DNA from: Bacteroidota bacterium
GTDB lineage: Bacteria > Bacteroidota > Bacteroidia > Bacteroidales > JADFUO01
Length of the DNA stretch: 9,235 nt
Assembly: GCA_015222115.1 (NCBI GenBank)
Contig: JADFUO010000044.1
Span: 1-9,235 of the forward strand
Direction: 5' to 3'
The notes beneath the pieces are model-generated. The model saw nothing but the letters and a program-made list of their open reading frames with translations. It had not been told where the DNA came from and searched no databases. The position numbers and the translations under genes are program-made. Of the stretch, positions 1 to 5,530 are shown one piece after another (position 1 is the stretch's first letter; every line of letters begins with the position of its first letter).

Positions 1-126
1 AAAAAAGGCGGTGAGTTTAAAAAACAATGCAGTACTGTTGACCCTGCTACCGGTAAAAGAATTGGATGTACTTGCGGAGGAGCTGAAAAAGGTAATACCT
101 GCCATAATAAAAGTGAAGAATCCTGA
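1..126 (+). CDS. C-terminal end of a small Cys-rich protein, possible NqrM-like NQR maturation factor (partial)
   Basis: An open frame enters from the left edge in frame 1 and stops at TGA 124-126, giving 41 residues with no start in the window. It carries four cysteines, at visible residues 10, 23, 25 and 34 (C-x12-C-x-C-x8-C), in a Lys/Gly-rich context (KKGGEFKKQC near the edge, then CTCGG). This resembles the cytoplasmic tail of NqrM (DUF539), a small single-span membrane protein with conserved cysteines that is needed to mature Na+-NQR, probably by supplying iron for the NqrD/NqrE cluster. It also recalls short Bacteroidota membrane proteins with a Cys-rich tail. Its stop lies 18 bp from the convergent apbE stop, next to the whole nqr cluster, which supports a link. 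The N-terminal membrane span, if any, is outside the window. That it is coding is fairly safe; the NqrM assignment is inference from pattern and place. Confidence 0.55.
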   Translation, partial: KKGGEFKKQCSTVDPATGKRIGCTCGGAEKGNTCHNKSEES

Positions 127-144
127 GTTCTGTATTCTTTTTAA

Positions 145-1176
145 CTATTCCGCCAAAATCTCATTTATTCCTTCAGTTGCAAAAGTTTGCAAATCTCCAT
201 TTTTTTCTGAATAAATAAAAAACGCATCAAGATTTTTATTTGCGTTTAAAAACTGAAGTGCTTTATCTAATCCCATCACCATAAAAGTTGTTGCATAAGC
301 ATCGGCAGTTGCTGCATCATCAGCTAAGACAGAGACGCTTAAAAGCGAATGTGTAACAGGATAACCGGTTTTCGGGTTAATTGTATGAGAATATCGTCTT
401 CCATCCTTTTCATAATATTTTCTATAACTTCCTGATGTAACAAAAGCCTTATCAACTAATTGAACCTTTGACTGAATTTCATACTCACCATATTTATCCT
501 CAGTTGGTCTCTGAATCCCAACAATCCATGGCTGCTCATTTGGTTTGGTTCCTTGTCCTAAAACCTCGCCACCAATATCAATTAAATAATTCTTTATTCC
601 CTTTGATTCAAGAAATTTCCCGATCATATCAACAGAATAACCTTGCGCAATCGCATTAAAATCAAGCTTTATATTTGGATTTTCCTTTTTTATTTTATTT
701 CCTTCCAAACTTACCATTTCATAATTTACATAAGTTAGCAGGCTGTAAATAATATTTTTATCAATTTTTTTCTTATCGGTAGAACCAAAGCCCCAGGAAT
801 TTACAAGTGTTCCGATTGTAACATCAAATGCACCATCTGTTTTTTTTGAAACCTCCTGCGAAAGCTTGAAAATTGAGATAAAATGTTCATCAAGAATAAC
901 ACTTGTATCATTATTATTAACTCTTGAAATTATAGAATTTGGTATCCAAAGCGAAACCGACATATCAAAGGCTTTTAGCAATGAATCAATTTCCTTTTGA
1001 TAGTTTTTTCCATCCTTTTCGTAATAAGTGATTGCATAATAAGTTCCCTGAGCTTCGCCAGTAAAATGCACTTTTACAGGTCTTTGGAAAGTGTCGCAGG
1101 ATACAAATAAGAAAGTAAGAATTAATGAATGTATAAAAGGTTTTAATATTTTGTAAAATTTGGTCAAGACTTTCAA
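145..1176 (-). CDS. apbE: FAD:protein FMN transferase, lipoprotein (ApbE)
   Basis: ApbE transfers FMN from FAD to threonines of target proteins; here the targets are NqrB and NqrC encoded upstream. The 343-residue product begins with a basic, hydrophobic signal ending in the lipobox LFVSC (Cys27), so it should be an envelope lipoprotein acting outside the cytoplasmic membrane. Family motifs follow in order: GTYYAITYY (44-52), TDGAFDVTIG (113-122), the flavin-site stretch DFNAIAQGYSVD (172-183), IDIGGEVLGQG (199-209), SHTINPKTGYP (263-273) and the metal-site DDAATADAYATT (286-297). Length and motif order are complete for the family. No in-frame ATG lies between the upstream stop and the lipobox, so the start is the TTG at 1174-1176, or another TTG three codons on. 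It is the last gene of the nqr cluster, 219 bp after nqrF, and may also have its own promoter in that gap. Confidence 0.95.
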   Translation of the reverse strand: MKVLTKFYKILKPFIHSLILTFLFVSCDTFQRPVKVHFTGEAQGTYYAITYYEKDGKNYQKEIDSLLKAFDMSVSLWIPNSIISRVNNNDTSVILDEHFISIFKLSQEVSKKTDGAFDVTIGTLVNSWGFGSTDKKKIDKNIIYSLLTYVNYEMVSLEGNKIKKENPNIKLDFNAIAQGYSVDMIGKFLESKGIKNYLIDIGGEVLGQGTKPNEQPWIVGIQRPTEDKYGEYEIQSKVQLVDKAFVTSGSYRKYYEKDGRRYSHTINPKTGYPVTHSLLSVSVLADDAATADAYATTFMVMGLDKALQFLNANKNLDAFFIYSEKNGDLQTFATEGINEILAE

Positions 1177-1395
1177 AGCGAGTTTAATAATAAAACCACA
1201 AAAGTGGAAATTACTAAAATTAGGGATTATGAATTACGACTATACACTTAATCAGGCAAATTTAATCTTTTTTTCTCTTTTTCCTCTCCCGAAAGTTTTA
1301 GGGGATTATCCATAGCCTTACGACTGAAAGGAGTCCGTATGGAGCTTTTTATTAATCATTTTACGAAGTTATGTTATTTTTAATCCTGAATATAA
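1177..1395. other. nqrF-apbE intergenic gap with imperfect palindromes
   Basis: I see no gene here; only very short unconvincing frames exist. It holds a small perfect dyad, CCAC-AAAA-GTGG at 1196-1207, which on the minus strand is followed by T-rich sequence 20 bp before apbE. There is also an imperfect palindrome at 1287-1305 (TCCC to GGGA) and the 11-mer GTCCGTATGGA at 1333-1343, which recurs in the nqrE-nqrF gap. The 4-bp dyad stem is weak for a terminator. The gap is long for an operon of this kind, so apbE may be partly uncoupled from nqrF. Confidence 0.5.
1257..1264 (-). promoter_or_regulatory. Candidate -7 element for apbE
   Basis: The minus strand reads TAAATTTG, matching the Bacteroidota -7 consensus TAnnTTTG, about 80 bp ahead of the apbE TTG start. 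No TTG-type -33 box lies at the usual 19-21 bp spacing (that position reads GAGAGG). This is therefore a half-match in A/T-rich DNA and could be chance. Confidence 0.25.
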
Positions 1396-2655
1396 TTATA
1401 CTCCAAAATCATCAAAGGCAATCATTTCATCAGGTATACCGTAATCGTCAAGCATTTTCAAAACTGCATCATTCATCAGAGGGGGTCCACATAAATAATA
1501 TTCAATTTCTTCTGGTTCAGGATGGTTTTTTAAATAATTATCAATAATTACCTGGTGGATAAATCCTGTATAACCTGTCCAATTGTCTTCAGGTATAGGT
1601 TCGGATAATCCGATGTGAAATTTAAAGTTAGGATTTTCTTTTTCAATTTTTTTAAACTGGTCAATATAAAATAATTCACGTAAGGACCTGCCTCCATACC
1701 AAAAGGTTGCTTTACGCCTTGAATGTTCGGTATTGAATAAATGGAAAATATGAGAACGCATTGGAGCCATGCCTGCACCACCACCGATAAACATCATTTC
1801 TTTATCAGAATCTTTTATAAAGAATTCACCGTAAGGACCTGAAATTGTTACTTTATCGCCGGGTTTTCTTGAAAATATATAAGATGAACAAATACCCGGA
1901 TTAACTTTCATAAACCTGTTTTTCTTCTGATCAAATGGTGGTGTTGCAATACGGACGTTCAGCATGATAATATTTTCTTCGGCAGGATGATTTGCCATTG
2001 AATATGCTCTGAAAATCGGTTCGGGATTCCTCATTTTTAAATCCCACATCTTGAATTCATCCCAGTCTTTGCGATATTCTTCTTCGACCTCAATATCTTT
2101 AAAATCAACTTCACATTTTGGAACATCAATCTGAATATAACCACCTGATTGGAAATCCATAGTTTCACCTTCAGGCAATTTAACAACAAACTCTTTAATA
2201 AAAGTTGCAACATTCCTGTTTGAGATAACCTCGCACTCCCATTTCTTAATACCAAAGATTTCTTCAGGAATACCAATTTTCATATCTTCCCTGACTTTTA
2301 CCTGGCAGCCCAATCGCCAGTTATTTAGTTGTTCCTTTCTTGTAAAAAAACCTTTTTCAGTTGGAAGTATGGTACCGCCACCTTCAAAAACCTGGCATTT
2401 GCACATTCCACAAGTTCCGACGCCGCCGCAGGCAGAAGGCAGAAATATTTTTTGATCTGACAAGGTTGTAAGTATGGTAAATCCCGGATCAACCTCAAAT
2501 TCTTTTTCTTTATTGATGATAAGATTTACTTTCCCCTGAGGCGTTAGTTTTCTTCTGGCATAAAGCAATAAAGTCACCAATAGCATGATAACAACAAGGA
2601 AAACAACTATGCTAATTCCTATAACTAATCCTACGCTAATGTTTAGTAATATCAT
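1396..2655 (-). CDS. nqrF: Na+-translocating NADH:quinone reductase subunit F
   Basis: NqrF is the NADH-oxidising entry subunit of Na+-NQR. It passes electrons from NADH to FAD and then to a plant-type 2Fe-2S cluster. The 419-residue protein has one N-terminal membrane span (about 5-32), then a ferredoxin domain with cluster ligands Cys76, Cys82, Cys85 and Cys117 (ACGGVGTCGMC...GC). The flavin-binding domain carries RAYSM (216-220). The NAD-binding part has the GGGAGMAP loop (291-298) and the CGPP motif with Cys389, and the C-terminus ends in AFDDFG as is typical. Length is close to the usual ~410. The ATG at 2653-2655 fits because the membrane span starts almost at once. It follows nqrE after a 277-bp gap holding a decayed cassette, and precedes apbE. 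RnfC/RnfB-type architecture is absent, which distinguishes it from the related Rnf complex. Confidence 0.98.
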   Translation of the reverse strand: MILLNISVGLVIGISIVVFLVVIMLLVTLLLYARRKLTPQGKVNLIINKEKEFEVDPGFTILTTLSDQKIFLPSACGGVGTCGMCKCQVFEGGGTILPTEKGFFTRKEQLNNWRLGCQVKVREDMKIGIPEEIFGIKKWECEVISNRNVATFIKEFVVKLPEGETMDFQSGGYIQIDVPKCEVDFKDIEVEEEYRKDWDEFKMWDLKMRNPEPIFRAYSMANHPAEENIIMLNVRIATPPFDQKKNRFMKVNPGICSSYIFSRKPGDKVTISGPYGEFFIKDSDKEMMFIGGGAGMAPMRSHIFHLFNTEHSRRKATFWYGGRSLRELFYIDQFKKIEKENPNFKFHIGLSEPIPEDNWTGYTGFIHQVIIDNYLKNHPEPEEIEYYLCGPPLMNDAVLKMLDDYGIPDEMIAFDDFGV

Positions 2656-2741
2656 TTCTGTAATTATTTAAAAGATTTTAAAGATTCTTTTTGATATATA
2701 TTTTTTTTAGTTATAAGTTATATGATAACCATTTATAGTTT

Positions 2742-2763
2742 GAAATTAGAAATTGGAAATTAG
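2742..2763. repeat. 7-bp-unit array, left arm of decayed cassette
   Basis: Three tandem heptamers (GAAATTA, GAAATTG, GAAATTA) run 2742-2762, plus one further G. The arm lies just past the truncated end of the four-helix-bundle remnant, on the nqrF side. Its reverse complement recurs in two blocks at 2879-2886 and 2905-2915, so the two sites form inverted arms around the remnant. Confidence 0.7.
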
Positions 2764-2872
2764 TGTTATCATATTTTTGAACCTTTTTGTTCTACTTGTC
2801 AAAGTCATATCAACCCAAATCCGATAATTCTTCCGATAGTTTATAAACCTCTAATTCGTAAACTCTTTTCAT
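2764..2872 (-). pseudogene. Truncated four-helix-bundle (S23/IVP family) protein remnant with two internal stops
   Basis: Reading the minus strand from the ATG at 2870-2872 gives MKRVYELEVYKLSEELSDLG, then TGA, YDFDK, TAG and NKKVQKYDN before the frame runs into the heptamer array. This looks like the N-terminal helix of the four-helix-bundle / 23S rRNA intervening-sequence family, in the branch where I recall a region like SD(L/M)IWYDFDKWNKK. Both stops fall where that branch usually has Trp, as expected for TGG to TGA and TGG to TAG. About two thirds of the gene (the rest of helix 1 and the EGYGR region onward) is missing. It is a different subfamily from the intact relative at 3628-4002, so it is not a local duplicate. 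It lies in the nqrE-nqrF gap, same strand as the operon. Family assignment is by recognition of a short stretch. Confidence 0.6.
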
Positions 2873-2878
2873 TTTTTT

Positions 2879-2915
2879 CTAATTTCTAAACTTGTCCGTA
2901 TGGATTTCCAATTTC
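2879..2915. repeat. Interrupted 7-bp-unit array, right arm of decayed cassette
   Basis: CTAATTTC at 2879-2886 and TTTCCAATTTC at 2905-2915 are exact reverse complements of parts of the array at 2742-2763. They are separated by 18 bp that contain the 11-mer GTCCGTATGGA (2894-2904), also present at 1333-1343 in the nqrF-apbE gap. The arm sits just upstream of the remnant gene's start and 17 bp past the nqrE stop. The interruption suggests decay or a later small insertion. Confidence 0.55.
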
Positions 2916-2932
2916 GTATAACGTTTAACATT

Positions 2933-3550
2933 CTACAATTTTATTCCCAAAAAGCTCATAAAAGCAATACCCATCAAACCTGTAATAATAAAAGTTATGC
3001 CTAATCCCCTGAGCGGAGCAGGAACGTTTGAATAACGAATTTTTTCACGAATGGCTGCAATTCCAACTATTGCCAGTAACCATCCCACACCGGAACCCAA
3101 ACCGAAAGAAGTTGCCTGCCAGATGGATAGGTATTCTCTTTCCTGCATAAATAATGAGCCTCCTAAAATCGCACAGTTTACTGCAATTAACGGAAGAAAA
3201 ATTCCAAGCGAAAAATATAGTGCAGGTGTGAACTTTTCAATAACCATTTCAACCAACTGAACCATTGATGCAATAACAGCTATAAACATTATGTAACTTA
3301 AAAAACTTAAATTAACTTCGTCAAATCCTTCACCTAACCACGAAAGAGCACCAGCTGATAAAAGATAATCATTTATCAGATAATTCACCGGAACGGTAAT
3401 ACCCAAAACAAAAATTACCGCAATACCCAGACCAACAGAGGTCTTGACAGTTTTGGAAACCGCCAGATATGAGCACATGCCTAAAAAATAGGCAAATACC
3501 ATATTATCAATAAAAATTGATTTGACGAATATGTTTACTATTTCTTGCAT
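2933..3550 (-). CDS. nqrE: Na+-translocating NADH:quinone reductase subunit E
   Basis: NqrE is a six-span membrane subunit that, as a pseudo-twofold partner of NqrD, holds the intramembrane 2Fe-2S cluster between NqrF and NqrC. The 205-residue protein shows the hallmark half-helix motifs: [12 protein letters not shown] with Cys26 in the first half and [12 protein letters not shown] with Cys126 in the second. These match the two cysteines that NqrE supplies. Further family stretches are [20 protein letters not shown] and the C-terminal [20 protein letters not shown]. Length is near the usual ~200. The ATG at 3548-3550 precedes [20 protein letters not shown], a normal NqrE start; the stop is TAG. 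In this cluster it is separated from its usual tight partner nqrD by an inserted cassette of about 530 bp. Confidence 0.98.
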   Translation of the reverse strand: MQEIVNIFVKSIFIDNMVFAYFLGMCSYLAVSKTVKTSVGLGIAVIFVLGITVPVNYLINDYLLSAGALSWLGEGFDEVNLSFLSYIMFIAVIASMVQLVEMVIEKFTPALYFSLGIFLPLIAVNCAILGGSLFMQEREYLSIWQATSFGLGSGVGWLLAIVGIAAIREKIRYSNVPAPLRGLGITFIITGLMGIAFMSFLGIKL

Positions 3551-3587
3551 AATTTATTTCTTTCTGTTTTTCTTCTTTTAATAATAG

Positions 3588-3619
3588 TGATACTGGATGC
3601 TTGATGCTGGATACTGGAT
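3588..3619. repeat. Heptamer array, left arm of four-helix-bundle cassette
   Basis: Four consecutive 7-bp units, TACTGGA or TGCTTGA/TGCTGGA variants, occupy 3591-3618, with partial units on both sides. The general unit on the other strand is TC(C/A)AG(C/T)A. The array lies 9 bp beyond the stop of the four-helix-bundle gene, toward nqrE, and is the inverted counterpart of 4040-4083. Confidence 0.85.
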
Positions 3620-3627
3620 TTTTAATT

Positions 3628-4002
3628 CTATTTGAATACATTATGACTTTTTTGTATTGATTCTAGAAATCTGTTTATTTTTTTTCCTAAAATATCTAAA
3701 CGTTTATGAAGGTCTTGAAATATTACTTCATCAGCCAATGAACCTGTTTCAAATAAAGTTTCCAGATGATCAATAGTTTCATCATTTGATGATAGAGAAT
3801 AAATTATAAATCTTATAAATTCCTGTTTGTAAATCCGCCTTCCATATCCCTCAACGATATTTGATTTTATTGATTTGCTTGACTTCCTGATTTGCCTCCC
3901 CTCTTCATACATCTCAAATGTAGGTAATTCAAGGCTCATCTTATGTATATCAATAACAATTTCCCTTGACAATTTCCAAATTTCCAGATTCTTATAACTC
4001 AC
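3628..4002 (-). CDS. Four-helix-bundle protein, 23S rRNA intervening-sequence (S23/IVP) family
   Basis: The 124-residue product starts [20 protein letters not shown] and contains the signature EGYGRR (51-56) after a basic helix ([16 protein letters not shown]). It continues with [16 protein letters not shown] (74-89), all typical of the S23 family first seen in 23S rRNA intervening sequences and related to the Avd protein of diversity-generating retroelements. The fold is a four-helix bundle that usually forms a basic pentamer; the cellular role is unknown. It appears complete (usual length ~115-125). The start is a GTG at 4000-4002, with no in-frame ATG near the family's N-terminus. It lies between nqrD and nqrE on the same strand, enclosed by heptamer inverted repeats, and has no functional tie to NQR that I can see. 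No rRNA gene is nearby, so this is not an rRNA intervening sequence. Confidence 0.93.
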   Translation of the reverse strand: MSYKNLEIWKLSREIVIDIHKMSLELPTFEMYEEGRQIRKSSKSIKSNIVEGYGRRIYKQEFIRFIIYSLSSNDETIDHLETLFETGSLADEVIFQDLHKRLDILGKKINRFLESIQKSHNVFK

Positions 4003-4039
4003 AATATTAACTATTAATTTATAATTTTTTTATACAATA

Positions 4040-4083
4040 TCCAGCATCAAGTATCCAGTATCCAGCATCAAGTATCAAGTATC
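4040..4083. repeat. Heptamer array, right arm of four-helix-bundle cassette
   Basis: Six consecutive 7-bp units of the type TC(C/A)AG(C/T)A fill 4040-4081, followed by TC at 4082-4083 that directly abuts the nqrD stop codon. Observed units are TCCAGCA, TCAAGTA and TCCAGTA. It is the inverted partner of 3588-3619 but two units longer, so unit number varies between arms. Confidence 0.85.
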
Positions 4084-4743
4084 TTACTTTTCTTCAATTA
4101 AATCCTTATTCCTTGACCTTTGAATCCAGATAATTATTCCAACGATTATAAGAGCCATAGGAGGCAAAATCATAAAACCATTGTTTTTATATCCTACATC
4201 ATATAATCCAAGTTTATCAAAAACGGGATATCCCCAAATTGTTCCCGAGCCAAGCAATTCCCTGAAAAACGCCACAACTATCAATATCCAGCCGTAACCG
4301 AAAGCATTACCCATTCCATCCAAAAATGCAGGCCATGGTTTATTGCTCATCGCAAATGCTTCAAGCCTCCCCATAATAATACAGTTGGTGATAATCAATC
4401 CTACAAAAACCGACAACTGCTTGCTGACATCAAAAACAAATGCTTTTAAAAACTGGTCAACCAGGATTACAAGCGATGCAATCACAACTAATTGAACGAT
4501 AATCCTGATACGTGGCGGAATACCATTTCTTAAAAGCGAGATTATTACATTGGATATTGCCAAAACAGCTATCACAGATAATGCCATAACAAATGCAGGT
4601 TCTAATTTGGCAGTAACAGCCAAAGCCGAACATATTCCTAAAACCTGCACTGTGATTGGGTTATCCTTGTTTAACGGATTTAATAATAATTTCCTGTTCT
4701 TAAAGGAAAATAACGGTTCTCTTTCGTTTTTTTCAGAATTCAT
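4084..4743 (-). CDS. nqrD: Na+-translocating NADH:quinone reductase subunit D
   Basis: NqrD is a six-span membrane subunit paired with NqrE; together they hold the 2Fe-2S cluster that carries electrons across the membrane to the FMN of NqrC. The 219-residue protein has a charged N-terminal tail. The first half-helix is [18 protein letters not shown] with Cys38, and the second is [18 protein letters not shown] with Cys121, at the two positions where NqrD supplies cluster ligands. The stretch [20 protein letters not shown] (148-167) is also characteristic of NqrD. It is slightly longer than the usual ~210 because of the N-terminal tail. The ATG at 4741-4743 lies 3 bp after the nqrC stop, indicating tight coupling. 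Its TAA stop is immediately followed by the heptamer array of the inserted cassette. Confidence 0.98.
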   Translation of the reverse strand: MNSEKNEREPLFSFKNRKLLLNPLNKDNPITVQVLGICSALAVTAKLEPAFVMALSVIAVLAISNVIISLLRNGIPPRIRIIVQLVVIASLVILVDQFLKAFVFDVSKQLSVFVGLIITNCIIMGRLEAFAMSNKPWPAFLDGMGNAFGYGWILIVVAFFRELLGSGTIWGYPVFDKLGLYDVGYKNNGFMILPPMALIIVGIIIWIQRSRNKDLIEEK

Positions 4744-4746
4744 TTA

Positions 4747-5487
4747 TTATTTTTGTTTTTTTATATAAGGTAAATAATTTTCCAAACAATCATTTAACAT
4801 ATCGCTAACGCTATTACTTGTAATAGTGCCACCCGAAATTGCATCAACACCATGTTTTCTTAAATTTTCAGGTATTAAATCAATACCGCCTTTAACAACT
4901 TTAATTGATGTGAAATCTCCTTTATCATCAAAAATTTGCTTTCCGATAAACTGTTCCTGAAATGGTTTTGTATCAATTTCAGCACCTAATCCCGGGGTTT
5001 CTGATTTATGAGCAAATGTTACTCCAACAACTTTATTATAATCATCACTTAATGCAAAATATCCCCAAATCGGTCCCCATAAGCCTTTTCCATATAAAGG
5101 AATGATGAATGTTTTTTTACCATCCTTTTCGCAAACCAACAATGGAAGAATATAATTTAATTTCTTAGATTTATTATAAAGTTCTTTTTTTAAATCAATA
5201 TCAAAAGCACGAATATCACCCTTAGTAAAACTGCCATTTTCATAATTGCTAACAATCTCACCTGAAGTATTAATCACAATTTCTTCTTTGATATATTTAT
5301 CATATAATTTTATTGCATCATTGGTAGTTGATTCAATGTTTGCAGAAGAAAGGATACCCCGCATTTTTTCAACTGCGATATTTCTATCCTGAAATGGCTT
5401 CAACAGCATTGCAGCTGTAGATAGGATTGCAGCTACAATAATTACCATTATTGAAGAGTAAATGAATATGTATTTGTTGCTGTACAT
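4747..5487 (-). CDS. nqrC: Na+-translocating NADH:quinone reductase subunit C, covalent FMN carrier
   Basis: NqrC carries a covalently bound FMN on the outer side of the membrane and relays electrons from the NqrD/NqrE cluster to NqrB. The 246-residue protein has one N-terminal membrane span (about 7-29) and a soluble FMN-binding domain. The flavinylation motif is DAISGGTITS near the C-terminus, and Thr221 should be the FMN acceptor modified by ApbE. Family stretches GLWGPIWGYFAL and SETPGLGAEI precede it. The third motif position is Gly (SGGT) where the best-known proteobacterial sequences have Ala (SGAT). Length is near the usual ~250. The ATG at 5485-5487 leads straight into the membrane span. 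It lies 43 bp after nqrB and 3 bp before nqrD. RnfG is similar but would sit in an rnf cluster. Confidence 0.97.
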   Translation of the reverse strand: MYSNKYIFIYSSIMVIIVAAILSTAAMLLKPFQDRNIAVEKMRGILSSANIESTTNDAIKLYDKYIKEEIVINTSGEIVSNYENGSFTKGDIRAFDIDLKKELYNKSKKLNYILPLLVCEKDGKKTFIIPLYGKGLWGPIWGYFALSDDYNKVVGVTFAHKSETPGLGAEIDTKPFQEQFIGKQIFDDKGDFTSIKVVKGGIDLIPENLRKHGVDAISGGTITSNSVSDMLNDCLENYLPYIKKQK

Positions 5488-5530
5488 AATATATTTTGTT
5501 TAATAAATTGGGACATTCTAGACACAATAA

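Larger units (their letters stand above)
3588..4083 (-). mobile_element. Candidate cassette: four-helix-bundle gene between heptamer inverted arms, inserted between nqrD and nqrE
   Basis: The segment consists of an inner gene (3628-4002) and two outer arms made of 7-bp units in opposite orientation. The units of 3591-3618, reverse complemented, match 4054-4081 at 26 of 28 positions. One outer edge touches the nqrD stop codon (4084-4086); the other is 37 bp from the nqrE start. nqrD and nqrE are normally only a few bases apart, so this looks like an insertion that spared both reading frames. No transposase is present, and I see no obvious target-site duplication. Calling it mobile is inference; it could be carried passively, or act at the RNA level, since the arms could pair in the operon transcript and enclose the gene. 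A similar decayed arrangement lies at 2742-2915. Confidence 0.5.

Noticed and set aside
11..214. 67-codon plus-strand frame overlapping the left-edge gene and the apbE end
   Set aside because: The alternative frame (stop at 124-126) gives a Cys-patterned tail consistent with a real protein and does not run into apbE; this one has no domain signal.
1196..1207. Intrinsic terminator after nqrF (CCAC-AAAA-GTGG with following T-rich bases)
   Set aside because: The stem is only 4 bp and it lies just before apbE; too weak to call.
1220..1360. Short minus-strand frame of about 33 codons in the nqrF-apbE gap
   Set aside because: No start context or recognisable domain; the sequence is largely an imperfect palindromic intergenic element.
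2764..2872. Reading the remnant's TGA and TAG as sense codons (genetic-code change)
   Set aside because: Both TGA and TAG would need recoding, TGG is used for Trp in the intact genes, and most of the gene is missing, so simple decay explains it.
3588..4083. CRISPR array
   Set aside because: The 7-bp units are contiguous with no spacers and lie in inverted arms around a gene.
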